32,198 bases of DNA from an uncultured SAR116 cluster alpha proteobacterium (GTDB taxonomy: Bacteria > Pseudomonadota > Alphaproteobacteria > Puniceispirillales > Marisalimonadaceae): positions 1-32,198 of the forward strand of contig CACHVW010000012.1 of the NCBI GenBank assembly GCA_902583415.1, read 5' to 3'. Below, piece after piece: positions 24,056 through 32,198 of this stretch. The notes under the pieces were generated by a model, which was not told the origin of the DNA, searched no databases, and saw only the letters and a program-made list of their open reading frames with translations. How positions within the stretch are numbered: position 1 is the stretch's first letter; each line of letters starts with the position of its first letter. Position numbers and translations under genes: made by a program.

Positions 24056-24092
24056 AACTACCAAAAAGCAAGTTATCCACAGGTAGTTTTTT
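24056..24092 (+). terminator. Terminator-like hairpin in the nrdJ leader, with DnaA box 2 in its loop
   Basis: AACTACC (24056-24062) pairs with GGTAGTT (24082-24088), followed by a T run to 24092. The stem is only 7 bp with 3 GC pairs and the loop is 19 nt, so it is weak as an intrinsic terminator. The loop plus the next base contains a second perfect DnaA box, TTATCCACA (24073-24081). It could attenuate nrdJ transcription, or the repeat may simply frame the DnaA site. Confidence 0.3.
24073..24081 (+). promoter_or_regulatory. DnaA box 2
   Basis: A second perfect TTATCCACA in the same orientation as box 1 and 108 bp from it, both followed by GG. It lies 68 nt upstream of the nrdJ start. Confidence 0.6.
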
Positions 24093-24149
24093 AAAAATGT
24101 AAGAATAGATTGTGAGTATTGTTTTCTTTATTGTAAAAAAGGGAAAAAG

Positions 24150-27100
24150 ATGAAATTTGAAAGACAATTTACAAAAAAAGGAAATGATGCATATGCAGGT
24201 ATGGAATTTAAAACTACTACCAGTGAAATTAAAAATCCAGACGGTACTGTAGTATTTAGTGCGCCTGATATTGAAGTGCCTGCTAACTATTCTCAGGTTG
24301 CCGCAGATATTATTGCACAAAAATATTTTCGCAAAGCTGGTGTCCCAGTATATCTCAAAAAAGTAAAAGAAGAAAATGTACCAAATTGGTTATGGCGTTC
24401 AGAACCAGATAAATCAAAATTAGATAAGTTACCAGAAGATCAAAGATACAAAGGCGAAGAATCAGCAAAGCAAGTGTTTAACAGACTTGCTGGTACGTGG
24501 ACATACTGGGGATGGAAAGGTAATTATTTTACTACTGAAGATGATGCAAAGACTTACTTTGATGAAATGAGATTTATGCTAGCTGCACAAATGTGTGCTC
24601 CAAACTCACCACAATGGTTTAATACAGGCTTGCACTGGGCTTATGGTATAGATGGTCCTAGTCAAGGTCACTACTATGTTGACTTCAAAACAAAAAAACT
24701 TGTAAAATCTCAATCCTCATACGAGCATCCACAACCTCACGCCTGTTTCATTCAATCTGTAGCAGATGACCTTGTTAATGAAGGCGGGATAATGGACCTT
24801 TGGGTTAGAGAAGCCAGGTTATTCAAATATGGTTCCGGAACTGGATCCAATTTTTCTAAATTAAGAGGCAGTACTGAAGGTTTATCAGGTGGTGGAAGAT
24901 CTTCAGGAATGATGAGTTTTTTAAGAATAGGTGATAGAGCTGCTGGAGCAATCAAATCTGGTGGTACTACGAGAAGAGCTGCAAAAATGGTCACAGTTGA
25001 TATAGACCATCCTGATATAGAAGAGTATATAAATTGGAAAGTCGTTGAAGAACAAAAAGTTGCCGCGCTGGTAGCGGGCTCAAAACTTACTGCGAAAAAT
25101 TTAAAATCCGTCATGGATGCTTGCAATTTAGAACATTATAATGAAAAGGACAGATTAAATCCAAAAGTTAATAACGAGCTTAAAAAAGCAATATTAAATT
25201 GCCGTGCAGTAATGATACCTGAAAATTACATACAAAGAGTAATTCAATTTGCCGGCCAAGGATTTAAAGAAATTGAATTCCAAACTTACGATACAGATTG
25301 GGATAGCGAAGCTTACTTAACTGTATCTGGGCAGAATTCAAATAACTCAGTAAGAGTTAGTAATGAATTTTTAGAAAAAGTATCTCAAAATGTTAAATGG
25401 GATCTAAAAAGGAGAACTGACGGTGGTGTTCACAAAACAGTAAGTGCAAAAGAATTGTGGTCTAAGATTTCTGAAGCTGCTTGGGCTTGTGCAGATCCTG
25501 GCTTGCAATATGACACTACCATTAACGAATGGCATACCTGCCCTAATGCTGGTAGAATTAATGCGTCTAACCCTTGCTCTGAATATATGTTTATTGATGA
25601 CACTGCCTGTAATTTGGCATCAATAAATCTATTACAGTTTAAGAAGGATGACGCCTCATTTGATATAAAAGCATATGAGTATACAACTAGATTGTGGACA
25701 TTAACCCTTGAAATTTCCGTAATGATGGCACAATTTCCTTCAAAGGAAATCGCACAGAGATCTTATGAATATAGAACACTTGGACTAGGTTACGCAAATA
25801 TTGGTGGCTTGTTAATGTCTTGGGGTATCCCTTATGACAGTGACCAAGGAAGATCTATATGCGCTGCTCTTACATCAATAATGACTGGGATATCATACGC
25901 AACATCAGCAGAAATAGCTGGTGAATTAGGACCATTTCCTAAATATAAAAAAAATGCAAATAGCATGTTAAAGGTTATAAGGAATCACAAAAGAGCATCA
26001 GAGGGTAAAACACGAGGTTATGAAGACCTTTCTATAAATCCAGTTCCTTTGATGTCTGAGGATTGCCCTGATCAAAACTTAATAACAGCTGCCAAAGATG
26101 CATGGGCTAAAGCTCTCTCTTTAGGTGAAAAAAATGGCTATAGAAACGCTCAAGCTACAGTAATAGCTCCAACTGGAACAATTGGATTAGTAATGGATTG
26201 TGATACTACTGGTATTGAACCTGATTTCGCAATGGTAAAATTTAAGAAATTAGCGGGTGGTGGATATTTTAAAATTATTAATCGTGTGGTTCCTGAAGCA
26301 CTTGCTCATTTGGGTTATGATACAGACCAAATTAACGACATGCAAAAATATGCTGTTGGTGCTGGCAGTCTAAAAGAATGTCAAGCAATAAGCCACAATG
26401 CGTTAATTTCAAAAGGTTTTACTGACAGAGAAATAAAATTAATTGAAGCCTCTTTAGAGTCAGCTTTTGACATAAAATTCGTATTTAATCAATTTACCCT
26501 GGGAGAAGAATTTTGTAAAAATACATTAGGTATTTCTTCTGTACAATTGAATGATTTTAGTTTCAATATGTTGGAGTTTTTAGGTTTTACCCAAGAAGAA
26601 ATAGATGTTGCGAATATTCACGTTTGTGGTGCTATGACTCTTGAAGGTGCTCCTCATTTGAATAAAAAACACCTCGCGGTATTTGATTGTGCAAACGTGT
26701 GTGGTCGAATAGGTAAGAGATTCCTATCCGTTGAAAGTCATATTAAAATGATGGCAGCAGCACAATCTTTTATCTCTGGAGCTATATCTAAAACTATAAA
26801 CATGCCCAATGATGCTTCTATAGATGATTGTAGTGATGCTTATATGTTATCATGGAAATTGGGAATTAAAGCTAATGCACTGTATAGAGATGGATCTAAA
26901 TTAAGTCAACCACTTAACTCAGCACTTCTAGATGACGATGACATCGACGAAGATAATACAACAATCGAACAAGATATCACAAAACGAACCAGTGAAGTTG
27001 TTGAAAAAATAGTTGAGAGAGTTGTTAGGGCAGAACGTGAAAAACTACCACATAGAAGGAAAGGATATACACAGAAAGCCATGGTAGGTGGTCACAAAGT

Positions 27101-27758
27101 ATATCTTAGAACTGGTGAATATGAAAATGGGAAATTAGGCGAGATTTTCATTGATATGCATAAAGAAGGTGCAGCTTTTAGATCTTTAATGAATAACTTT
27201 GCTATTGCAGTGTCCATTGGTTTGCAATACGGCGTTCCTTTAGAAGAATTTGTTGAAGCTTATACCTTTACACGCTTTGAACCTCAAGGAATGGTAACTG
27301 GAAATGATACTATTAAAATGTCAACTTCAATCCTTGATTATATTTTTAGAGAATTGGCTATATCATATTTGGATCGAAACGATCTTGGTCATGTAGGACC
27401 AGACGATTTAGATTCAAGCACTACTGGCTCAGGTGATAACAAAACGCTATTCTCAGAAAAAGTAGCTAGTCGAGGCTTTGTAAGAAGAGAATTAAAAGTC
27501 GTGTCTGGAGGTTCAAATAACATTTCAGTAATGCCACAAACCACTTCCCTAAAAGATCAAGATGTAGAATTATCAGATAATAATGATACTACTATTACTA
27601 TTGATGAAACAAAGGCTCCAAGTCTTTCTCAAGAAATAGAAGCTAAAATCAAAGGCTATGAAGGGGAAGCTTGTGGAGAGTGTGGAAATTTTACTTTAGT
27701 TAGAAATGGTACATGTATGAAGTGTAATACATGTGGTGCTACTTCGGGTTGTTCTTAA
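24150..27758 (+). CDS. nrdJ: Adenosylcobalamin-dependent (class II) ribonucleotide reductase
   Basis: Reduces ribonucleotides to deoxyribonucleotides using a thiyl radical made by adenosylcobalamin, without oxygen. The 1202-residue protein is the long alphaproteobacterial form. The active-site motif N474-x-C476-x-E478 (NPCSE) gives the thiyl cysteine, and C199 (PHACFIQ) and C487, 11 residues after C476, form the redox pair as in characterised class II enzymes. The nucleotide-binding barrel includes [25 protein letters not shown] (first half). The C-terminus is a cysteine-rich ribbon ([21 protein letters not shown]) that can shuttle reducing equivalents. AAGGGAAAAAG precedes ATG 24150. Regulation by NrdR and perhaps DnaA is suggested by the upstream sites. 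ridA follows after 14 nt. Confidence 0.97.
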   Translation: MKFERQFTKKGNDAYAGMEFKTTTSEIKNPDGTVVFSAPDIEVPANYSQVAADIIAQKYFRKAGVPVYLKKVKEENVPNWLWRSEPDKSKLDKLPEDQRYKGEESAKQVFNRLAGTWTYWGWKGNYFTTEDDAKTYFDEMRFMLAAQMCAPNSPQWFNTGLHWAYGIDGPSQGHYYVDFKTKKLVKSQSSYEHPQPHACFIQSVADDLVNEGGIMDLWVREARLFKYGSGTGSNFSKLRGSTEGLSGGGRSSGMMSFLRIGDRAAGAIKSGGTTRRAAKMVTVDIDHPDIEEYINWKVVEEQKVAALVAGSKLTAKNLKSVMDACNLEHYNEKDRLNPKVNNELKKAILNCRAVMIPENYIQRVIQFAGQGFKEIEFQTYDTDWDSEAYLTVSGQNSNNSVRVSNEFLEKVSQNVKWDLKRRTDGGVHKTVSAKELWSKISEAAWACADPGLQYDTTINEWHTCPNAGRINASNPCSEYMFIDDTACNLASINLLQFKKDDASFDIKAYEYTTRLWTLTLEISVMMAQFPSKEIAQRSYEYRTLGLGYANIGGLLMSWGIPYDSDQGRSICAALTSIMTGISYATSAEIAGELGPFPKYKKNANSMLKVIRNHKRASEGKTRGYEDLSINPVPLMSEDCPDQNLITAAKDAWAKALSLGEKNGYRNAQATVIAPTGTIGLVMDCDTTGIEPDFAMVKFKKLAGGGYFKIINRVVPEALAHLGYDTDQINDMQKYAVGAGSLKECQAISHNALISKGFTDREIKLIEASLESAFDIKFVFNQFTLGEEFCKNTLGISSVQLNDFSFNMLEFLGFTQEEIDVANIHVCGAMTLEGAPHLNKKHLAVFDCANVCGRIGKRFLSVESHIKMMAAAQSFISGAISKTINMPNDASIDDCSDAYMLSWKLGIKANALYRDGSKLSQPLNSALLDDDDIDEDNTTIEQDITKRTSEVVEKIVERVVRAEREKLPHRRKGYTQKAMVGGHKVYLRTGEYENGKLGEIFIDMHKEGAAFRSLMNNFAIAVSIGLQYGVPLEEFVEAYTFTRFEPQGMVTGNDTIKMSTSILDYIFRELAISYLDRNDLGHVGPDDLDSSTTGSGDNKTLFSEKVASRGFVRRELKVVSGGSNNISVMPQTTSLKDQDVELSDNNDTTITIDETKAPSLSQEIEAKIKGYEGEACGECGNFTLVRNGTCMKCNTCGATSGCS

Positions 27759-27772
27759 ATTAGGGGTTTAAA

Positions 27773-28243
27773 ATGACTAAAGATATTAATAAGCAATTAG
27801 AAGAATTAAATATAGATATTGAAAATGCCAGTGCTCCAGCAGGAAGTTACATTCCATACGTAATATCAAATAGCTTAGTTTTCATATCAGGACAATTACC
27901 TTTTATTAATGGAGAATTAACTATAAAAGGGAAAATCGGAGATAATGTCTCTGTTGAAGAAGGAATTCAAATGGCTGAAGCTTGCGCAATGGCTTTGCTA
28001 AGCCAATTAAAGGAAGCTTGTAATGGTGATCTTAATAAAGTCAAAAGAGTCGTTAAATTGGGTGGATTTGTAGCCTCTACACCAGACTTTACTGATCAGC
28101 CAAAGATAATAAACGGAGCATCAGATTTATTCGTTAAAATTTTTGGAGAACAAGGGAAACACGCTAGATTTGCAGTTGGAGCACCAGCGCTTCCAAGAAA
28201 TGTCCCAGTAGAAATCGAAGGTATTTTTGAGATTGAAAATTAA
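27773..28243 (+). CDS. RidA/YjgF family protein
   Basis: A 156-residue Rid-family protein. The visible family elements are PAGSYIPYVISNSLVFISGQLPF-type N-terminal strands, the helix LSQLKEACNGDLNKVKRVVKLGGFV and the closing block ARFAVGAPALPRNVPVEIEGIFEI. It is of the longer subgroup (about 150 residues) and not the archetypal 128-residue RidA. The glycine- and arginine-based imine-binding residues of true RidA are not clearly all present, so 2-aminoacrylate deaminase activity is uncertain. AGGGG lies 8 nt before the ATG. It lies between nrdJ and the FemAB-like gene, all in one direction. Confidence 0.88.
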   Translation: MTKDINKQLEELNIDIENASAPAGSYIPYVISNSLVFISGQLPFINGELTIKGKIGDNVSVEEGIQMAEACAMALLSQLKEACNGDLNKVKRVVKLGGFVASTPDFTDQPKIINGASDLFVKIFGEQGKHARFAVGAPALPRNVPVEIEGIFEIEN

Positions 28244-28270
28244 ATTATTTTTTCTTAAAACCCTTTGATA

Positions 28271-29413
28271 ATGAGAGTTGAGTTAATATCCAATTTATCA
28301 GATATAGATAAAAGTGATTGGAATAATCTAAATACTTATAATCATCCATTTACATCTTATGATTTTTTGAATTCTTTGGAAGTTTCAAAATCAGTTCATT
28401 CATCAACAGGCTGGAATCCTCAACACATAATAATTAAAAATACAAATCAGGAAATAATAGGGGTTTCCCCAAATTATTTAAAAATGCACTCATACGGTGA
28501 ATATATTTTTGACCATTCTTGGGCAAATGCTTTTGAAAATGCTGGTGGACAATATTATCCCAAACTAATTTGCGCAATCCCTTTTACACCTGCAACTGGT
28601 CCAAGGATTATGATCAACCCTGAAAATACAGACCATAAAAAAATCTTTGATTTAATAATAAATACATATGAATTGATTGTCAGAGATAACAAATTGAGTT
28701 CAGCACATATTAACTTCACTACAGATGACTTTAATAGAAAATTGCAAAACAACAATTGGATAAGAAGAACGGGATTACAATTCCACTGGCATAACAATAA
28801 TTATAAAACATTTGACGACTTTTTAAATGAACTGAAGAGTTCAAAAAGAAAAGCAATCAGAAATGAAAGAAAAAAAATTAAAAATACAAACTTAGTTATT
28901 GAAAAATTAACTGGTGAACAGCTAAACGATGAAATATGGGATTCTTTTTATAATTTTTATTTAAACACAGTGGATAAAAAATGGGGAGGTGCATATTTAA
29001 CTAGAGAATTTTTCCATTTGTTAAATAATACGATGAAAAACGATATTTTATTAATTATAGCTAAACAAGACGAAAAAGTTGTCGCTGGCGCTTTAAACTT
29101 TATTAGTAAAAATACTCTTTATGGAAGAAATTGGGGTTCTATTGTCAATATTCCTTTTTTACATTTTGAACTTTGTTATTACCAAGCGATTGAATATGCA
29201 ATTGAAAAAAACATCAAAATAGTTGAAGCAGGTGCACAAGGTCATCACAAAATACAAAGAGGGTATATTGCAAAACCAACTTATAGTAATCATTTTGTGT
29301 TAAATGATTCTTTTGCAAAAGCTATTAAAAATTTTACTAAATTAGAAGAAATAGAAATTAACAAACAAATAAAATTTATTAATACAGAAAATTCTCCATA
29401 CTCAAATATTTAA
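28271..29413 (+). CDS. FemAB/GNAT-like N-acyltransferase (DUF482, COG3146 type)
   Basis: A protein of 380 residues of the FemAB-like predicted N-acyltransferases. Recognisable parts are the FTSYDFLNSLE start, the acceptor-domain block FDHSWANAFENAGGQYYPKL and CAIPFTPATGPR, the basic SSKRKAIRNERKKI helix, a GNAT-like core (KQDEKVVAGALNFISKNTLYGRNWGS) and the ending FELCYYQAIEYAIEKNIKIVEAGAQGHHKIQRGYIAKPTYSNHF. The substrate is unknown. ATG 28271 is preferred over a TTG six nt upstream; no Shine-Dalgarno is clear. Its TAA overlaps the clpA stop on the other strand by 4 nt. Linkage with clpS-clpA and a Rid protein is common in alphaproteobacteria. Confidence 0.87.
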   Translation: MRVELISNLSDIDKSDWNNLNTYNHPFTSYDFLNSLEVSKSVHSSTGWNPQHIIIKNTNQEIIGVSPNYLKMHSYGEYIFDHSWANAFENAGGQYYPKLICAIPFTPATGPRIMINPENTDHKKIFDLIINTYELIVRDNKLSSAHINFTTDDFNRKLQNNNWIRRTGLQFHWHNNNYKTFDDFLNELKSSKRKAIRNERKKIKNTNLVIEKLTGEQLNDEIWDSFYNFYLNTVDKKWGGAYLTREFFHLLNNTMKNDILLIIAKQDEKVVAGALNFISKNTLYGRNWGSIVNIPFLHFELCYYQAIEYAIEKNIKIVEAGAQGHHKIQRGYIAKPTYSNHFVLNDSFAKAIKNFTKLEEIEINKQIKFINTENSPYSNI

Positions 29414-31734
29414 GTTAATTCAGTAGCACCGTTACTTTTATTTTTTGGACCTATTGTCTTCTTTTTTTTGTCTTTAGAAGCTGAACCTTCTGTTTTTAAT
29501 GTTAATTTATCTTTTGATAAATCAACATAAACAACTCCACCATCAACTAATCTTCCAAATAAAAGTTCTTCGGCCAAAGGCTTTTTTATATGCTCTTGAA
29601 TTACTCTTCCTAGAGGTCTGGCACCGAAGGTTTTATCGTAACCCTTTGTTGCCAGCCAGTCTCTAGCTTTATCAGTTAATACAACAGACACACTTTTTTC
29701 AGATAATTGCGCTTCTAATTGCATTATAAATTTGTCAACAACCATTCTAACAACCTCTAATGGTAAGTATCCAAAAGGAATTATGGCATCTAATCTATTT
29801 CGAAATTCTGGTGCAAATAATTTGTCAATTGCTTCGCTATCTGCACCTTCACGATTTTCCTGCTTAAATCCTATCGCTGCTTTTGAGAGCTCTTGTGCTC
29901 CTGCATTTGTAGTCATAATTAAAATCGTATTTCTAAAATCTACAGATTTACCATTATTATCTGTTAATTTTCCATGATCCATTACTTGAAGAAGTAAGTT
30001 AAATAAATCTGGGTGAGCTTTTTCAATCTCGTCTAATAATAATACAGAATGAGGATTTTGATCGACAGCATCTGTTAAAAGACCACCTTGATCAAAACCA
30101 ACATACCCTGGAGGTGCTCCAATTAATCTTGAGACAGTATGTCTTTCCATATATTCTGACATATCGAACCTTATGAGCTTAACTCCAGTAGCTTCAGCTA
30201 ATTGTTTAGCAACTTCGGTTTTTCCAACACCCGTTGGGCCAGAAAATAAGTAACAGCCTACCGGTTTATCACCTTCCCTTAAACCAGCTCTAGATAATTT
30301 TATACTTGATACTAACTCAGACACTGCTTTGTCCTGTCCATATACCATTCTTTTTAAATCGTCTTCTAACTTCGAAAGCGCTTTTCTATCGTCTGTAGAA
30401 ACATTTCTAGGTGGTATCCTTGCAATTAATGCAATAGTCTCTTCAATCTCAGCTTTACCAATAATTTTCTTTCTTTTTGATTTATGTTTTAACATTTGAG
30501 CTGCTGCGGTCTCATCAATTACGTCAATAGCTTTGTCAGGTAACTTTCTATCATTTATGTATCTAGCAGATAGCTCAACAGCAGTTTTAATGGCATTATT
30601 TGTAAATTTTAAGTTATGATGTTTTTCATAACGTGATTTTAAACCCATTAAAATTTTTACAGTATCTTCAACATTTGGCTCTGAAACGTCAATTTTTTGA
30701 AAACGCCTCACTAAGGCTCTATCCTTATCAAAATAGCCTCTATATTCTTTATAGGTTGTTGAACCTATGCATTTTAATGACCCATTTTGAAGTGCTGGTT
30801 TTAATAAATTAGATGCATCCATGGCTCCACCACTAGTCGCTCCTGCACCTATTATAGTGTGAATTTCATCAATAAATAGTATTGCATTTTCATTCTTTTC
30901 AATCTCTTTCATTACAGCCTTCAAACGTTCTTCAAAATCACCTCTGTACCTTGTACCTGCTAACAAAGCACCCATATCTAATGCATAAATTTCTGAATTT
31001 AATAAAACTTCAGGAACATTTCCATTTACAACTTTATCGGCTAGACCTTCTGCTATTGCAGTTTTTCCTACACCAGGGTCACCTACTAATAAAGGATTAT
31101 TCTTTGTTCTTCTGCATAAAACCTGGATAGTTCTATCTAGCTCAGATTGCCTGCCTATTAAAGGATCAACTTTGCCCTCAGCTGCTTTCTCATTTAAATT
31201 GACTGCATATTTATCTAGAGCTTTTTCAGGTTTTTTATTATCAGCATTTTCAATTTCATTGTCAGCTCCAGATGGTGTAGTAGATTTTGAATAGTTAGGA
31301 TCTTTCGCCAAACCATGACTTATGAAACTTACTGCATCAAGACGTTTCATGTCCTGTTTCTGAAGTAGATAAACTGCATAGCAATCTCTTTCAGAAAACA
31401 TAGCTACTAAAATATTTGCTCCTGTTGCTTCGCTTCTTCCTGAGGATTGGGTATGTATTACAGCTCTTTGTACAACTCTTTGAAAACCTGCTGTTGGCTG
31501 TGTATCTGCTTCTTTATCGGATGTAACAATTGCTTTCAATTCTTCTTTTAAATATCTATCTATGTCTTCTTCTAATATTTTTACATTCACTGAACATGCT
31601 TTTAATACTTCAATAGCATCTTGATCTTTTAACAAAGCAGAAAGCAAGTGCTCTAATGTTGCAAACTCATGCTTTAATGAAGAAGCATTTGTCATTGCTC
31701 GTCTAAGTGTTTCTTCTAAAGATTTAGATAACAT
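29410..31734 (-). CDS. clpA: ATP-dependent Clp protease ATP-binding subunit ClpA
   Basis: An AAA+ unfoldase feeding substrates to ClpP. The 774-residue protein has the double Clp N-domain (1-145), an acidic linker (150-175), AAA module 1 with Walker A GDPGVGKT (218-225) and DEIHTIIGAG, and AAA module 2 with Walker A GPTGVGKT (499-506) and LLLDEIEKAH. An IGF tripeptide in KAAIGFKQ is the ClpP-docking loop, so this is ClpA and not ClpB; the ClpB middle coiled coil is absent. The last about 25 residues are a lysine-rich tail (KDKKKKTIGPKNKS). AAAAGGAAT precedes the ATG; clpS ends 2 nt upstream. Confidence 0.97.
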   Translation of the reverse strand: MLSKSLEETLRRAMTNASSLKHEFATLEHLLSALLKDQDAIEVLKACSVNVKILEEDIDRYLKEELKAIVTSDKEADTQPTAGFQRVVQRAVIHTQSSGRSEATGANILVAMFSERDCYAVYLLQKQDMKRLDAVSFISHGLAKDPNYSKSTTPSGADNEIENADNKKPEKALDKYAVNLNEKAAEGKVDPLIGRQSELDRTIQVLCRRTKNNPLLVGDPGVGKTAIAEGLADKVVNGNVPEVLLNSEIYALDMGALLAGTRYRGDFEERLKAVMKEIEKNENAILFIDEIHTIIGAGATSGGAMDASNLLKPALQNGSLKCIGSTTYKEYRGYFDKDRALVRRFQKIDVSEPNVEDTVKILMGLKSRYEKHHNLKFTNNAIKTAVELSARYINDRKLPDKAIDVIDETAAAQMLKHKSKRKKIIGKAEIEETIALIARIPPRNVSTDDRKALSKLEDDLKRMVYGQDKAVSELVSSIKLSRAGLREGDKPVGCYLFSGPTGVGKTEVAKQLAEATGVKLIRFDMSEYMERHTVSRLIGAPPGYVGFDQGGLLTDAVDQNPHSVLLLDEIEKAHPDLFNLLLQVMDHGKLTDNNGKSVDFRNTILIMTTNAGAQELSKAAIGFKQENREGADSEAIDKLFAPEFRNRLDAIIPFGYLPLEVVRMVVDKFIMQLEAQLSEKSVSVVLTDKARDWLATKGYDKTFGARPLGRVIQEHIKKPLAEELLFGRLVDGGVVYVDLSKDKLTLKTEGSASKDKKKKTIGPKNKSNGATELT

Positions 31735-31736
31735 TT

Positions 31737-32060
31737 TTATTCCTTTTCTAATTGCACTTGTAAAGGATGCTCATATTTACGAGCATAGTTCATTACTTGC
31801 ATCGCTTTGGTTTCTGCTAAATCATATGCATAAATCCCACATACACCAACGCCACGTTGGTGGACATGAAGCATTATTTGTGTTGCCTCTTCTCTATTTT
31901 TTTGAAAAAATTTTTCAAGCACTTCAATAACAAATTCCATTGGAGTATAATCATCATTCATCATCAATACTCTATAGAGCGGTGGAGTTTTTATTTTTGG
32001 CTTTACCGCTAATTTTACGTTTCCTTCAACATCATCCTTACTGTCTTTATCTTCACCCAT
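31737..32060 (-). CDS. clpS: ClpS adaptor for N-degron substrates
   Basis: ClpS binds N-terminal Leu, Phe, Tyr or Trp of N-degron proteins and delivers them to ClpA. I choose ATG 32060, which gives 107 residues like E. coli ClpS; the frame extends to a TTG at 32126 that would add 22 non-family residues. With this start the binding-pocket residues are N35-D36 ([11 protein letters not shown]) and H65/H67 (LHVHQRG). The first 25 residues are acidic and flexible, as usual. It is the first gene of clpS-clpA and its stop is 2 nt before clpA. Confidence 0.95.
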   Translation of the reverse strand: MGEDKDSKDDVEGNVKLAVKPKIKTPPLYRVLMMNDDYTPMEFVIEVLEKFFQKNREEATQIMLHVHQRGVGVCGIYAYDLAETKAMQVMNYARKYEHPLQVQLEKE

Positions 32061-32165
32061 AGTAATTGATGGTATAATTCTTAAAACAAGATCTTCAGCA
32101 CTTTTATATTTTGTATTATTAAACAACTTTTTGAGTATTCCTTATTTTAATATAATTCATCTAAT

Positions 32166-32194
32166 AATATAAGAACGACAGATAGGTTCGACAA
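32166..32194 (-). promoter_or_regulatory. Candidate promoter of clpS-clpA
   Basis: On the leftward strand TTGTCG (32189-32194), a 17-nt spacer and TATATT (32166-32171) form a plausible sigma-70 promoter, predicting a leader of about 95-100 nt before the clpS ATG at 32060. This leader contains the TTG that would start the longer ClpS frame. Confidence 0.5.
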
Positions 32195-32198
32195 GTTT

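Larger units (their letters stand above)
23747..24149. promoter_or_regulatory. Regulatory region between mlaD and nrdJ
   Basis: These 403 nt contain no credible gene. They separate the divergent mlaD and nrdJ and hold the sites listed separately below: a possible promoter, two NrdR-like boxes, two DnaA boxes and a terminator-like hairpin. A 10-nt direct repeat ATGTACTTTA lies at 23901-23910 and 23928-23937. The conserved box of a cobalamin riboswitch is not visible, although the downstream enzyme needs B12. Confidence 0.5.

Noticed and set aside
23747-24149. Replication origin because of two perfect DnaA boxes
   Set aside because: Only two boxes, no dnaA, hemE, gidA or parAB neighbours, and the NrdR-like pair gives a better explanation as an RNR control region. 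Genome-wide GC skew would settle it.
24054-24320. Leftward open frame of 88 codons across the nrdJ leader and start
   Set aside because: It covers the regulatory sites and the first codons of nrdJ in antisense, and its protein is cysteine/phenylalanine-rich like a shadow of AT-rich coding sequence.
1-32198. CRISPR arrays, prophage, insertion sequences, defence islands or toxin-antitoxin pairs
   Set aside because: No repeat-spacer series, integrase, transposase or inverted-repeat-bounded unit is visible; all genes are core functions in conserved order.

Overview
The window is a chromosomal stretch of a very AT-rich, gene-dense alphaproteobacterium. The taxonomic call rests on synteny. The run rne - M48/TPR peptidase - DsbA-like - aroQ - accB - accC - aat - DUF2155 - mlaD is a typical alphaproteobacterial order, as are amiC - mrcA - prfB, tyrS / AsmA-like / bcp, and clpS - clpA next to a FemAB-like acyltransferase and a RidA protein. 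Low GC, tiny intergenic gaps, stop codons that are almost all TAA (25 of 26 complete genes, mlaD alone uses TGA) and abutting convergent genes suggest a streamlined, probably marine free-living lineage. That habitat is an inference; I cannot name the clade. I see no phage, insertion sequence, CRISPR array or transferred island: this is core genome.

Layout. 1-81 holds the first 27 codons of an unrecognised leftward gene, with a strong Shine-Dalgarno and a structured leader (82-212). A tRNA-Met(CAU) lies at 422-498. 565-4597 is a leftward sulfur operon: cysE, cysteine desulfurase, 2Fe-2S ferredoxin, mnmA and a VOC protein. 4816-6741 (rightward) carries a small alpha/beta hydrolase and tyrS. 6742-9771 (leftward) is a large AsmA-like envelope protein, divergent from bcp (9852-10316). 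10321-15340 (leftward) carries amiC, mrcA and prfB. From a divergent promoter pair near 15400, rne starts a rightward run to aat (22939). DUF2155 and mlaD come back leftward (22894-23746). 24150-29413 (rightward) is the B12-dependent ribonucleotide reductase nrdJ, a RidA protein and a FemAB-like acyltransferase. 29410-32060 (leftward) is clpS-clpA, with a recognisable promoter at the right edge.

How the genes fit together. CysE helps make cysteine, the desulfurase takes sulfur from it, and MnmA puts sulfur on tRNA, so the first operon reads as a sulfur relay. AmiC and MrcA act on peptidoglycan; the AsmA-like protein and MlaD act on the envelope. AccB/AccC start fatty-acid synthesis. Aat, ClpS and ClpA together form the bacterial N-degron route: tagging, recognition and unfolding.

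I found no wholly new multi-gene system. The most interesting signals are regulatory. Upstream of nrdJ there are two NrdR-like boxes exactly 31 bp apart, touching a perfect DnaA box, with a second perfect DnaA box in the loop of a terminator-like hairpin 108 bp further on. The leader of the truncated left-edge gene can fold its Shine-Dalgarno into a U-rich hairpin. The rne leader contains a perfect 7-nt complement to its own ribosome-binding site.
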